From positions 153,012-217,011 of the forward strand of contig NZ_FQZB01000012.1 in NCBI RefSeq assembly GCF_900141845.1: DNA of 64,000 nucleotides, given 5' to 3'. Source of the DNA: Clostridium cavendishii DSM 21758. Lineage in GTDB: Bacteria > Bacillota > Clostridia > Clostridiales > Clostridiaceae. The position numbers were made by a program, and so were the translations under genes. Positions 52,201 to 62,264 of the stretch are shown here, piece after piece. The notes beneath the pieces were generated by a model. The model worked only from the letters and a program-made list of their open reading frames with translations, did not search any database and was not told the origin of the DNA. Numbering within the stretch: position 1 is the stretch's first letter; every line of letters begins with the position of its first letter.

Positions 52201-53727
52201 TACATTACCTTTGAAAATTCCATATTTGTGTAACCCCCATGCAACTTGATTTGCTTTTTCATTTAACTCTTTATAAGTTAATTTTTCATTATTAAATATT
52301 ATTGCTACATTATTTGGTGTTTTTTCAACCTGTTCTTGAATTAGTCGATAGATTGTTTTATTTCTAGGATAAATAGTTTTTGTTAGATTAAATTTATTTA
52401 TTTTATTAAAATATTCCAATTCATCATACAAATTTATGTCTTTAACTTTCACATTTTTATTATTTATAATTTGATTTATAATGTTCATATAATACTTATA
52501 AATATATGATATTTCCTCTTCGCTATACTCATCTACTTTATAATCTATACTTAAAACTATATTATCATTTTCAAATTCTTTGACCACTAGTTGGATTGAA
52601 TAATTTTGATTCCCATTATAATATTCCTTCACTTCAACAGGAATACCATTGATATCATTAATAAAGGTTCCATTATAATAATTTAAAGACATTTTAAATA
52701 AGCTATCATATCCTTTTTTAGTTAATTCTAAATCTTTAATTAAAAGATCGTAAGGATACTTTTGATTTAAAAAACATAACTTTAATTCTGATGACACATA
52801 AGATAATAACTCTTCTATAGAAGAGTTATTATCAATAACTAATTTAACTGGCATTGTACTAGTATACATTCCTACTGTATTTCTATCATTTCTATCCAAT
52901 CTATTAAATACCGGGTTTCCTATAACAATTTCTTTTTTTTCTGTTGTTTTATTTAAATAAATAGCCATTGCAGCTACAAAAAAGGTATTCATCGATACTT
53001 TTCTTTCATTTAAAAAACTTCTCATTTTTTTTGTAATACCACTATTTATAACAAAGTTCTTTCTATCTCCTTGTACTTTAGTAGAACTTTTATATAAACT
53101 TTCTTCTTGCAAACTACTAAATTTTTCATTCCAAAAACTTTTATTTCTTAAAAATCTACTTGAACCTAGATATTTCTTCTCTTTTTCAACATAATCAATA
53201 TACGAATATTTCTTGGAATTTAATATATCCTCACAATTTATTAAGGCTTTATATATTTCACAAATTTCCTTTTGAATAATACTTATAGCCCAACCATCTG
53301 CAACTATATGATTAATATTTAATAAAATACCACACTCTTGTTTTGATATTCTATACATTGCAAAATAATATAGATTATTTCCATTTAATCTAAAAGGTTT
53401 CTCAAATACATTTTTGACCCATTTTTCAAACTTTAATTTAGCTTTGTCCTGGTCACTAAAATCAAAAAAATCAACTTTCTGATCTTTATATGGTTTTATA
53501 TATTGATATGGCTTCCCGTTTTTTTCCACAATATTTATTCTTATTCCAGAGTTTCTTTTTATCAGTATTTGAATAGCTTTTTCTAAAATTTCAAAATCAA
53601 TACTCCCATTTATCTTCAAATAGCCACCAATATTATGCAATTGAGAATTATCATTAATTTTTTCTATATACCAAACTCTCTTTTGTGGATGTGTTAATTC
53701 ATAATATTTTACTTTATTAGTTTCCAT
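49240..53727 (-). CDS. Non-ribosomal peptide synthetase, C-A(Asn)-T-E
   Basis: 1495 residues. Condensation domain (about 1-440) has INHIVADG near residue 139, with the first His of HHxxxDG replaced by Asn and the catalytic His kept. The adenylation domain (about 480-940; SGSTGKPKG near 612) has specificity residues D-L-T-K-I-G-E-V-G, matching the asparagine code. Carrier domain LGGDSIKAIQ near 987, of the GGDS type that precedes epimerases. Epimerase domain (about 1040-1470) has HHLLVDG near 1176 and RTVGWFTSMYP. The C-terminal FTPSDFDGVDISQDDLDNLF resembles a donor docking (COM) segment. It should hand D-Asn to another synthetase. AAAGGAA precedes the ATG. Confidence 0.92.
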   Translation of the reverse strand: METNKVKYYELTHPQKRVWYIEKINDNSQLHNIGGYLKINGSIDFEILEKAIQILIKRNSGIRINIVEKNGKPYQYIKPYKDQKVDFFDFSDQDKAKLKFEKWVKNVFEKPFRLNGNNLYYFAMYRISKQECGILLNINHIVADGWAISIIQKEICEIYKALINCEDILNSKKYSYIDYVEKEKKYLGSSRFLRNKSFWNEKFSSLQEESLYKSSTKVQGDRKNFVINSGITKKMRSFLNERKVSMNTFFVAAMAIYLNKTTEKKEIVIGNPVFNRLDRNDRNTVGMYTSTMPVKLVIDNNSSIEELLSYVSSELKLCFLNQKYPYDLLIKDLELTKKGYDSLFKMSLNYYNGTFINDINGIPVEVKEYYNGNQNYSIQLVVKEFENDNIVLSIDYKVDEYSEEEISYIYKYYMNIINQIINNKNVKVKDINLYDELEYFNKINKFNLTKTIYPRNKTIYRLIQEQVEKTPNNVAIIFNNEKLTYKELNEKANQVAWGLHKYGIFKGNVVAIIANHSVELIIFILAVLKTGATYLPIEPKYPIDRINYMLNDSNAKLVLTNLESEIQYDFKGEVYNLKCHLFCNDRISNLNIEEDVNSLAYIIYTSGSTGKPKGVMIKHKNLVNYIYWANKMYIKDDNEVFALYSSISFDLTITSIFTPLISGHSIIIYEGSEDEFVLYRILEENKVTIIKLTPSHLTLIKDIDNTNSRVKRFIVGGEVLKRNLCKAIQKSFNNKIEIINEYGPTEATVGCMIYKYDEKDNKGSTVPIGSPIDNTQIYILNKQLSLVSTGIVGEIYISGDGVATGYLNKDELSQEKFINNPFISGKKMYKTGDLAKYLNDECIEYVGRIDNQVKIRGHRIELEEIEKALLEHNLIKNVIVIERKDNNDNKLLFAYIISEKEIPYKELKAWLSNYVPEYMLPNRFIYVKEFPLTSNGKINYNMLPMDNIVEKEVIPFKNEYEKQLISSMKEVLGISHISIKDNFYQLGGDSIKAIQLSSKLKNKGLDIKVKDILSKDNVYEIASTIKNNNKMLVYDQKLSEGNIRKTPVIEWFFSQEFNEKNHYNQSVMIESLNTNKLDNIEKAIKKIVEHHDVLRLGYNKNTNQLFYKNENVGKKVGVNIYDLTDIDENKRNQKLIELGYLQKSSLNFEKDYLFKVSIFDIENKKQLILLTAHHLLVDGVSWRILVEDFINCLISFESNSRLILPSKTSSYQEWADKLYEYSKNDFYEEKIYWNKILEKKISFPIDFDKGIDSIRTSQTVDIVIDSQLTKEVIKQAYDIYGIDVNEILIIMLAITINNISNEREMLIELERHGREIIDDSIDISRTVGWFTSMYPLYLYIENEELNYKIKNLKEQIRVVPKKGFNYSIIKYLKKEFNNTNLKLVRFNYLGDFDNILKNNKFTISFINSGQDIGPNNHLTSLLDINSLILNEKLNINITYSKNKFKEKTIKDFADKYVKNIEEFVEYCKKRDCKEFTPSDFDGVDISQDDLDNLFD

Positions 53728-54081
53728 AACTAAAGATTCCTTTCTAAATTAATAGTGAACTCTTCAAAATTATTTCTAATAATTATTTATAACTTTCATT
53801 TTTTAATATTATTTTTTGATTACTTATCCTCATACTATTATGAATATAAATGAAATTATTAATAATTTTAACTTATTTTATATTTTATGTCAAATATTAT
53901 ATTAATTTGAAATAAGGGTATTTATATACTCTCACTAATAACGAAATTTTTCGAATTATATTTAATAAATTCATTTTATTTAAAGATTTTTAATATGAAA
54001 ATTTGGCAAAATTTAAATAAAGAAAGTATTTTTAAAGTTTCTCTTTATTTAAAATCCAAAAAACACTATTAATAATATAAA
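53728..54081. promoter_or_regulatory. Intergenic region with the promoter of the C-A-T-E synthetase
   Basis: On the minus strand TTGACA (53888-53893), 17 bases and TAAAAT (53865-53870) form a good sigma-A promoter, giving a leader of about 130 bases. The rest is AT-rich and holds no open frame. With the terminator at 54082-54135 this shows the gene is a separate transcription unit from the larger synthetase. Confidence 0.6.
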
Positions 54082-54135
54082 AAATCACACCAAATTTATT
54101 TTAAACTAAAATTTTAACTTAAAATAAATTCGGTG
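54082..54135 (-). terminator. Terminator of the Asn-Phe synthetase gene
   Basis: CACCGAATTTATTTTAA and TTAAAATAAATTTGGTG arms (17 bases, one G-U) on the minus strand, followed by TGATTTTTTATATT. Confidence 0.85.
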
Positions 54136-54195
54136 AAAAACTGAAAATATATTTTTCAGTCTTATATTGAAGTATTATACAATTAAATATTTATT

Positions 54196-57100
54196 TTATA
54201 TATAACCTATTTTTTTACAATGATCTATCATTCTTTTTATATGAATTTCATCAACTATATCCCATGAAAATCCAACTTTTTTTAGTAAATCATTTGTTCT
54301 TTTGCTTGTTATTTCAAAATTGGTTGTTTCTCTACCATCCCCCAAAATATTCAAATTCATTATTATCTTACTTATATTGTATTTAAATGAATTGTTTTCA
54401 AAACTTAAATATAATTCATTTAAAAAATCTTCTGTCTTTCTTTTCTTGAAATTAGGCTCATATTTTTGAATAAGTTCACAGACATTTACTAAACTAATTT
54501 TATTAGGATTAGATATATGATATACCTGGTTACTTAATTCTATTACATTAAATAATAATGTAATAGCTTTAGCTGTATGATCTATAAAAGAAAAATCATA
54601 GTAAAACGCTCCAAATCCTGGATAACTTCCAAATTCAATAAGTGATTTAATAAATTCATAAAAATTATTATCCTCTATATTTTTCTGAAACCTACCACTT
54701 GTAGAATCAAACACCAAATTACCTACCCTAAAAATGTTAGTATTAATTCCTTTCTGTCGTGCTTTTAAAATCAATTTTTCTGCCTCAAGCTTACTCTTTA
54801 TATAATAATTTTTTATTATTTGATTCTCATCAATATCAAATTCTGTAAACAATCTGTATTTACTATTTTCTATATGTCCAGACCCAACACTTAGTGTAGA
54901 TATATGGTTAAAATCCTTTTTCTTATTTTGATAACAGAACTCTAATAAATTTGATACTGCAAGCACATTAATATCATAAAAGTCTTCATAATTTCCATAA
55001 TGTTTTACATTTGCAGCAGAATTAAGAACGCAATCTATAGTTTTCGTAAGTCTATTATAATCTAGATAATCTAATCCAAATTCATTCTTGGTTATATCTC
55101 CACATAATACATTAATTCTTTGACTATAGTCTCCATAAATTTTTTCATCAAAATAATATTCAAATTTTTCAATTAGCCTTTTTTCAGCCTCTTTATTATC
55201 TCTACCTCTTATTATCAAATATATATTACTATTTGATGTTTCAAGGAGGGTTTTCAAAATATATATGCCGAGATACCCTGTAGCTCCAATTAACAAAATG
55301 TTTTTATAATATTTTCTTTGTTCTAAATTTATTTTCCTATCTAAAATACACCTTTCATTATATTTTAAATAAGCTTCTTTCCTTAATTCATTAAAATCAT
55401 AATTATTTAATTTATCTTTTGATACTATAATATCTTTTATTTTTTGTATCTGTTTTTTGAGTTTTCCTTTATTATATGAAATATTCTGTGCAAGATTTTT
55501 TATAGTCTGATTTTTGAAAATATCATTTACCTCAACATCAAAATCAGAATTCATCGCAATAGTTAACTGAATTGCCTTTAATGAATTACCTCCAAGTTCA
55601 AAGAAATTATCATTTATGCCTATATTACTTACCTTTAAAAATTTACTCCAAATAGCTACTAATTTTTCTTCCATATCGTTTCTTGGCGCTTCATATACTG
55701 AACTTGTTAGAATATCATCTTCTGGATTTGGTAATGCCTTCCTATCTATCTTTCCATTTGTATTTAAAGGCATACTTTCTAATTTTATGAAATATGATGG
55801 AATCATATACTCTGGAAGACTATTATTTAGAATACTTCTAAACTCACTTACTGTATATCTTCTTTCTCCTACATAATATGCACAAAGAAACTTATTCTCA
55901 TCATTATCATTAGCTAAAACCGTTACTTCTTTTATACCTTCTATTTCTAATAACCTAGTCTCTATTTCCCCAAGTTCTATTCTAAATCCACGTATTTTAA
56001 CTTGATGATCTATTCTTCCTAAAAATTCCACATTTCCATCTGGTAGCCATCTTGCTAAATCTCCAGTTTTATATATTCGCTCTCCAATTTTATATGGATT
56101 TTCTATAAACTTTTCGCTTGTTAACTCTGGCCTATTTAAATATCCTCTAGCTAATCCATCTCCTGATATACATAACTCACCTGGTACCCCTATAGGTTGC
56201 AAATTATTGTTTTTATCCATAATATATACTCTAATATTATTTATTGGTTTTCCTATTGGCACAGTATCATTTAAATTTTTCTCATATCTCCATATAGTTG
56301 TACAAATAGTACTTTCTGTAGGACCATAAGCATTTATATATTTTACTTTTTTACATAGTTTATTAACCAATACTTTTTTAACTTCACTTCCAGCAGTTAT
56401 AACCAATTGAATTTTAGAATCATTTATATCAATTTTATCAGCTATAAATGGGGGCAACGTTAATATATTTAATTCGTTGCGTTTTATATAATTGTTTAAA
56501 AGCAACATATTCATTGATACTTCTTTAGGTATAATATGAAGCTCTGCCCCACATAGAATAGCCATGTATAATTCCCATGAGAAAGCATCGAATGCTATAC
56601 TTGCAAATTGTAATATCTTTTTATCTGAACTTATTTTTAAATCATTTGTGAAAAAATTACTTAAATTTACTATTCCCTCATGTTCAATAATAACACCTTT
56701 TGGCTTTCCAGTGGTTCCTGACGTATATACTATATACGCCATGTCATTACTATGATTCAATATCTTAAGATTATTATTATTATTTGAATTAAATAATTTA
56801 TCATTATTCAAATTCAATACTTCACATTTTAAACCAGTGATATCAATTGAGCTGTTCTGCTCTAATAATATTTTAACATTACTATCCTTAAGCATATATA
56901 TTATTCTATCCTTTGGATATTGAATATCTATAGGTAAATATGCTCCTCCCGCCTTTAGTATAGCCATTATTCCTACAACCATTTCAATAGATCGTTCTGG
57001 CATTATTCCTACTATAACATCTTGCTCTACACCTTTTTCCCGTAATATTCTTGCTAAAGAATTTGCTTTTTGGTTAAGTTCATTATAAGTTAACTTCTTA

Positions 57101-60100
57101 TCTCCAAATATTACCACTATATTATTTGGAGTTTTTAATACTTGCTCTTCGAATAGTTCCTGTATTGTTTTATTACGCTTGTAATTTACTTTTGTATTAT
57201 TAAAATTCAATAGAATCTTTTCTGTTTCTTTTTCGCTTATAATTTTTATATCTTTTATTTTTAATCTTCTGTTTATAATTATTTGTGCTACTATAGCTAG
57301 ATAGCTTTCTTTAAACCTCTCTATCGTCTCTTTTCTATATAATTTAGTTGCATAACATAAATTTAAATATATACAATCATTTATTTCCACAGCTGTCATT
57401 GTTATATCAAACTTAGCCGTATTATCCCCTAAATTATATTTCCTAAATTTGAGTTCATCTATTTTTATTAGTCCACTATCCATGTTTTGCATTGTAAATG
57501 CAATATCAAACAATGGATTTCTATTTGATTCTCTTTTTACATTCACTTTTTCTACAATATTTTCAAGTTGATAATCCTGATTTTCATATGCACTAAACAA
57601 TTTATCTTTTATTTTATATAAATAATCTTCATAGGTATCTTCCTCATTAATTGTACTTCTTATTGCTAATGTATTTACAAACATACCTATTATATTTTCG
57701 AGATCAGAATGATATCTTCCTGCTATTGGTGTTCCTACAATTATCTCTTCTTGTCCACTATATTTTGATAGAAGTACTTTAAATGCAGAGAGTAAAACCA
57801 TATACATTGTACTTCCGGATTCTCTTGCTATTTCTCTTAATATTTTAGTCTCTTCTTTTCCTATAGTAAAATCTATACTATCTCCTTTAAAACTTTGAAC
57901 TAATGGTCTATTATAATCAGTAGGCATATTTAATATTGGTATCTCTCCTTCAAATTCCTTTAACCAATAACTTTCTTGTTTTTTAAATTCCTCCTTTTGT
58001 TGAATCTTATTTTGCCATTCACTATAATCTTTATACTGTAATTTTAAACCTTCTAGTTCTTTTCCCCCATATATTTCTCCAAATTCCTTTGTTAATATTC
58101 CCATAGAAATTCCATCAGATATTATATGATGCATATCAAATATAAGGATATATCTGTCTTCCTTTAACTCAATTAACCCTACTCTTATTAATGGTGCTTT
58201 ACTTAAATCAAAGCATTTTATAAAGTCACTTACCTTTTCTCTTATTTCAGATTCATCTTTTACTTCTATTTCCTCAATTTTAAATTTTATAGATTCTATT
58301 TTGTGTATTTTTTGTATTATGTCATCATTAATAGTTTTAAAACTTGTTCTTAAAGTTTCATGTCTTTCTATTAATTTTGAGAAAGTTTTGTTTAATTTCT
58401 CTATATCAAGCCTTCCTTTTATTTCTATAGCACCTGGAATATTATATGCTGTACTTTCTTTATCAAATTGCTGTAGTACATATATTCTTTTTTGTGCTGA
58501 AGATGCTTCATAATATTCTTTTTCCTCTGCTTTTGGTATTTTCTCATAATTTTCTTTATTAGCTAACAAAATATATTTACTTAAACTTTTTATTGTTCCT
58601 AGAATAAATATTTCCCTTAACGGAACTTCTACATTTAATTGCTTACTAATTCTACTAACTACTATTGTTGCATTTAAGGAATGTCCTCCAAGATCAAAAA
58701 AGTTATCATTTATTCCTATCTTACTTACTCCTAATACATCTTGCCATATTTTTACCAACTTTTCTTCTATCTCATTTTTTGGTTTCTCATATTTTACTTC
58801 AATATTAATTTCATCCTTTGGATTTGGCAAAGAGTTTTTATCAACTTTTCCATTTTTAGTTAAAGGAATATTTTCTAAGCTTATAAAATATGATGGTATC
58901 ATATAATCTGGTAATAGATTTTTTAATTTTTCTCTTAATTTTTCTGCACTATATTCTTTTTCTGCCACATAATATGCACATAAATAATTACTTCCATCCT
59001 TATCATTATCTAGTACCACTGCTTCGTTTATTCCATCTATATTTAATAAAGTGCTTTCTATTTCTCCAAGTTCTATTCTAAATCCACGTATTTTAACTTG
59101 ATTATCCATTCTTCCTAGATATTCTATATTACCATCTGGTAGCCATCTTGCTAAGTCTCCTGTTTTATACATTCGTTGTCCTATTTCATATGGATTCTCT
59201 ATAAATTTTTCTTCTGTTAGCTTTTTATTCTTTAAATATCCTCTTGCAAGACCTGCTCCACTTATACAAATTTCTCCTATTATTCCTATAGGAACTATTT
59301 TGTTCTTCTTATCTACAATATAAATATGAAAATTATTTATTGGTTTACCTATAAATACTGTATTATCATATTCTTTTCTATAATTATATTTGTGCGCTAT
59401 ACATCCAACAGTAGCTTCTGTAGGGCCATATTCATTTATTATTTCTATCTGATTATGAAATATATCACTTATTTTTTTTGATAACTCTTCCTTTAGTTCT
59501 TCTCCTCCTACAATGATTTTCTTTATTTTCCTATTAATATTAGGGATTTCTTTTAATAAACTTAAATGCGCAGGTGTTGCTTTTATAACTGCCTCTTTAT
59601 TGGATTGAAATACTTTTTTCATTAATACATTAATATCTTTTTCTTCATATATTACTATTTTATTTCCACTTATTAAAGGAGCGAAAATAGATGTTATAGT
59701 CAAATCAAATGCTATTGAAGTATATAGTGGCATATATACATCTTGTTCATTTAAATAATGTTCTTTTGCATATAAAGCATAATTTATTAATGCTTTATTT
59801 TCTATCATAACGCCTTTAGGTTTTCCAGTAGTTCCTGATGTATATATTAAATATGCCAAATTACTTCCATTAGCAGTTTTATTTAGATTAGTTCCATCTC
59901 CCTTATACAGTTTTTCATCGTCTAAATCATATATAAGAGCTTCACATTTTATTTTCTCTTTAAATTTATTTTGTATTAATATAATTTTTGCTTTACTATT
60001 ATTTAATATATATTCTATCCTATTTTCTGGATAGTATGGATCTATAGGCAAATATGCTCCTCCAGCCTTTATTACTGCCATTATTCCTACTATCATGTTT

Positions 60101-62016
60101 AGAGAATGTTCTGATATTATTCCTACAATATCATCTGGACCAATACCTTTTTTTCTTAAAATTCTAGCTAATGAATTAGCTTTTTCGTTGAATTCTTTAT
60201 AAGTTATTTCATTTTCTTCAAATACAGCCACAATATTATTTGGATTCTTATTTACTTCTTCTTCAAATAATTCATTTATTGTTTTATTTTCTGGATAATC
60301 TGATACTGTCTTATTGAATTCTATCAATAACTTATTCTTTTCATCTTGATCTAAAAGATTTATATCATCAATTTTAACTTCTATATTTCTCAATATTTCT
60401 TTTATTACATTTATGAAATGTTTTGCCATTCTTTCCATAGTTTCATGTTTATATAAACTAGTTGCATAACTTAAAGTAAAGTAAATTTTACTCATTCCTT
60501 CAACTGCATTTATTGTTATATCAAACTTTTCCACATCATTTTTTTGTTCATATGGTCTAAATATTAAATTCTCTATCTCTACGTTAGATTCTTCCATATT
60601 CTGAAGTACAAACATAACGTCAAATAATGGATTTCTACTTAAATCTCTTACTACTTCTAACTTGTCAACCAGATCCTCAAACTGATAATCTTGATTTTCA
60701 TAAGCCATCAGAGCTTTTTCTTTTATGACTTTTAAATAATCTTTAAAACTTAATTTAGCATTTATATTGTTTCTTATAACTAACGTATTTACAAACATAC
60801 CTATTATATTTTCTAAGTCTCTATGCTTTCTTCCTGCTATTGGAGTACCAACTATTATCTCTTCTTGTCCACTATATTTTGATAGTAATATATTTACACT
60901 TGCTAATAAAACCATATACATAGTAGTTCCGGTTTCCTTAGCTAAATTTCTTAAACGTCTCGTCATTTCTTTATTTAAAGTAAATTTTATACTACTTCCT
61001 TTAAAATTCTTGATTTTAGGTCTTTTATAATCTGTTGGTAAATTTAATACTGGTATTGCTTCTCTAAATTCATTAAGCCAATATTCTTCCTGTCTTCTAA
61101 ATTCTTCACTTCTTCTTTTCTTTAATTGCCATTCAGAATAGTCCTTATATTGTATCTTTAATTTTTCTAATTCCTTTCCTGAATATATAGCTCCAAATTC
61201 TTTTGTTAAAATCCTCATAGATATACCATCTGAGATTATATGATGCATATCAAATACAAGTATATGCCTATCTTTTTTTATCTTGATTAATCCTATTCTT
61301 AATAATGGTGCCTTATCTAATTTGAAAGGTTGTATAAATTTATTTATTTGATCTTTTATTTCAGCTTCATCTTCTGCTTTTATTTCTTCTATTTTAAATT
61401 CTATTGATTTCATTTTGTGTATTTTCTGTATTATATTGTCATCAATAGTTTCGAAACTTGTTCTTAAAGTCTCATGTCTTTCTATTAATTTCAAGAAGGT
61501 TTTATTTAGCCTTTCTAAATCAAGACTTCCTTGTATTTCTATAACTCCTGGAATATTATATGCTGTGCTTTCTTTATCAAGTTCTTGTAACATATAAACC
61601 CGTTTTTGTGCTGAAGATGCTTCATAATACTCTTTTTCTTCTACTTTACCTATTTTTTCATATTCTTTTCTGCTAGTAACTGATATATATTCACTAAGTC
61701 CTTTTATATTTTCACAATCAAAGATCACTTTTAATGGTACTTCTACTTCTAGTTCTTTATTGATTCTACCTACTAATATTGTTGCTTTTAATGAGTGTCC
61801 TCCAAGCTCAAAGAAATTATCATTTATTCCTATATTATTTACACCTAATACTTCTTCCCATATCTTTACCAAAGCTTCTTCTGTTTCATTTCTTGCTGCT
61901 TCATATACTGATCCTGTTACAATATCTATATCTGGACTTGGTAATACATTTCTATCTATCTTTCCATTTGTATTTAAAGGCATGTTTTCTAGTTTCATAA
62001 AATACGAAGGAATCAT
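54196..62016 (-). CDS. Non-ribosomal peptide synthetase, T-C-A(Asn)-T-C-A(Phe)-T-reductase
   Basis: 2606 residues. Order: end of an A domain and T (LGGHS near residue 75), C (MHHIISDG near 260), A with code D-L-T-K-I-G-E-V-G (Asn), T (LGGHS near 1110), C (MHHIISDG near 1295), A with code D-A-W-T-I-A-A-I-C (identical to gramicidin S PheA, Phe), T (LGGNS near 2143) and a thioester reductase domain (GATGYLG near 2245, YIKSK) that releases the peptide as an aldehyde. The ATG at 62016 lies inside an A-domain linker and has no ribosome site, so this is not a true start: an imperfect 224-bp duplication has broken a longer gene that includes 62013-64000. The two C domains are very similar to each other. 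Confidence 0.9.
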   Translation of the reverse strand: MIPSYFMKLENMPLNTNGKIDRNVLPSPDIDIVTGSVYEAARNETEEALVKIWEEVLGVNNIGINDNFFELGGHSLKATILVGRINKELEVEVPLKVIFDCENIKGLSEYISVTSRKEYEKIGKVEEKEYYEASSAQKRVYMLQELDKESTAYNIPGVIEIQGSLDLERLNKTFLKLIERHETLRTSFETIDDNIIQKIHKMKSIEFKIEEIKAEDEAEIKDQINKFIQPFKLDKAPLLRIGLIKIKKDRHILVFDMHHIISDGISMRILTKEFGAIYSGKELEKLKIQYKDYSEWQLKKRRSEEFRRQEEYWLNEFREAIPVLNLPTDYKRPKIKNFKGSSIKFTLNKEMTRRLRNLAKETGTTMYMVLLASVNILLSKYSGQEEIIVGTPIAGRKHRDLENIIGMFVNTLVIRNNINAKLSFKDYLKVIKEKALMAYENQDYQFEDLVDKLEVVRDLSRNPLFDVMFVLQNMEESNVEIENLIFRPYEQKNDVEKFDITINAVEGMSKIYFTLSYATSLYKHETMERMAKHFINVIKEILRNIEVKIDDINLLDQDEKNKLLIEFNKTVSDYPENKTINELFEEEVNKNPNNIVAVFEENEITYKEFNEKANSLARILRKKGIGPDDIVGIISEHSLNMIVGIMAVIKAGGAYLPIDPYYPENRIEYILNNSKAKIILIQNKFKEKIKCEALIYDLDDEKLYKGDGTNLNKTANGSNLAYLIYTSGTTGKPKGVMIENKALINYALYAKEHYLNEQDVYMPLYTSIAFDLTITSIFAPLISGNKIVIYEEKDINVLMKKVFQSNKEAVIKATPAHLSLLKEIPNINRKIKKIIVGGEELKEELSKKISDIFHNQIEIINEYGPTEATVGCIAHKYNYRKEYDNTVFIGKPINNFHIYIVDKKNKIVPIGIIGEICISGAGLARGYLKNKKLTEEKFIENPYEIGQRMYKTGDLARWLPDGNIEYLGRMDNQVKIRGFRIELGEIESTLLNIDGINEAVVLDNDKDGSNYLCAYYVAEKEYSAEKLREKLKNLLPDYMIPSYFISLENIPLTKNGKVDKNSLPNPKDEINIEVKYEKPKNEIEEKLVKIWQDVLGVSKIGINDNFFDLGGHSLNATIVVSRISKQLNVEVPLREIFILGTIKSLSKYILLANKENYEKIPKAEEKEYYEASSAQKRIYVLQQFDKESTAYNIPGAIEIKGRLDIEKLNKTFSKLIERHETLRTSFKTINDDIIQKIHKIESIKFKIEEIEVKDESEIREKVSDFIKCFDLSKAPLIRVGLIELKEDRYILIFDMHHIISDGISMGILTKEFGEIYGGKELEGLKLQYKDYSEWQNKIQQKEEFKKQESYWLKEFEGEIPILNMPTDYNRPLVQSFKGDSIDFTIGKEETKILREIARESGSTMYMVLLSAFKVLLSKYSGQEEIIVGTPIAGRYHSDLENIIGMFVNTLAIRSTINEEDTYEDYLYKIKDKLFSAYENQDYQLENIVEKVNVKRESNRNPLFDIAFTMQNMDSGLIKIDELKFRKYNLGDNTAKFDITMTAVEINDCIYLNLCYATKLYRKETIERFKESYLAIVAQIIINRRLKIKDIKIISEKETEKILLNFNNTKVNYKRNKTIQELFEEQVLKTPNNIVVIFGDKKLTYNELNQKANSLARILREKGVEQDVIVGIMPERSIEMVVGIMAILKAGGAYLPIDIQYPKDRIIYMLKDSNVKILLEQNSSIDITGLKCEVLNLNNDKLFNSNNNNNLKILNHSNDMAYIVYTSGTTGKPKGVIIEHEGIVNLSNFFTNDLKISSDKKILQFASIAFDAFSWELYMAILCGAELHIIPKEVSMNMLLLNNYIKRNELNILTLPPFIADKIDINDSKIQLVITAGSEVKKVLVNKLCKKVKYINAYGPTESTICTTIWRYEKNLNDTVPIGKPINNIRVYIMDKNNNLQPIGVPGELCISGDGLARGYLNRPELTSEKFIENPYKIGERIYKTGDLARWLPDGNVEFLGRIDHQVKIRGFRIELGEIETRLLEIEGIKEVTVLANDNDENKFLCAYYVGERRYTVSEFRSILNNSLPEYMIPSYFIKLESMPLNTNGKIDRKALPNPEDDILTSSVYEAPRNDMEEKLVAIWSKFLKVSNIGINDNFFELGGNSLKAIQLTIAMNSDFDVEVNDIFKNQTIKNLAQNISYNKGKLKKQIQKIKDIIVSKDKLNNYDFNELRKEAYLKYNERCILDRKINLEQRKYYKNILLIGATGYLGIYILKTLLETSNSNIYLIIRGRDNKEAEKRLIEKFEYYFDEKIYGDYSQRINVLCGDITKNEFGLDYLDYNRLTKTIDCVLNSAANVKHYGNYEDFYDINVLAVSNLLEFCYQNKKKDFNHISTLSVGSGHIENSKYRLFTEFDIDENQIIKNYYIKSKLEAEKLILKARQKGINTNIFRVGNLVFDSTSGRFQKNIEDNNFYEFIKSLIEFGSYPGFGAFYYDFSFIDHTAKAITLLFNVIELSNQVYHISNPNKISLVNVCELIQKYEPNFKKRKTEDFLNELYLSFENNSFKYNISKIIMNLNILGDGRETTNFEITSKRTNDLLKKVGFSWDIVDEIHIKRMIDHCKKIGYI

Positions 62017-62264
62017 ATACTCAGGAAGATTTTTTTAAAATTATCATTTATTCCTATATTATTTACCCCTAATACTTCTTCCCATATCTTTACCAAAGCT
62101 TCTTCTGTTTCATTTCTTGGCGCCTCGTATACTGCACCTGTTACAATATCTATATCTGGATTTGGCAATTCATTTCTAGATATCTTTCCATTTGTATTTA
62201 AAGGCATGTTTTCTAGTTTCATAAAATACGAAGGAATCATATACTCAGGAAGATTTTTTTCTAA
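61817..62264. repeat. Imperfect 224-bp tandem duplication splitting the synthetase gene
   Basis: 61817-62040 and 62041-62264 are direct copies about 95% identical, covering the end of an A domain (MIPSYFMKLENMPLNTNGKI) to the start of a T domain (GVNNIGINDNF). The 224-base length shifts the frame by two, so the upstream frame ends at 62013. Differences between copies fall mainly in the A-to-T linker. Confidence 0.9.

Noticed and set aside
62014..62016. ATG at 62016 as a genuine start of a separate synthetase
   Set aside because: It lies inside an A-domain C-terminal linker, lacks a ribosome site, and disappears as a start once one copy of the 224-bp duplication is removed.
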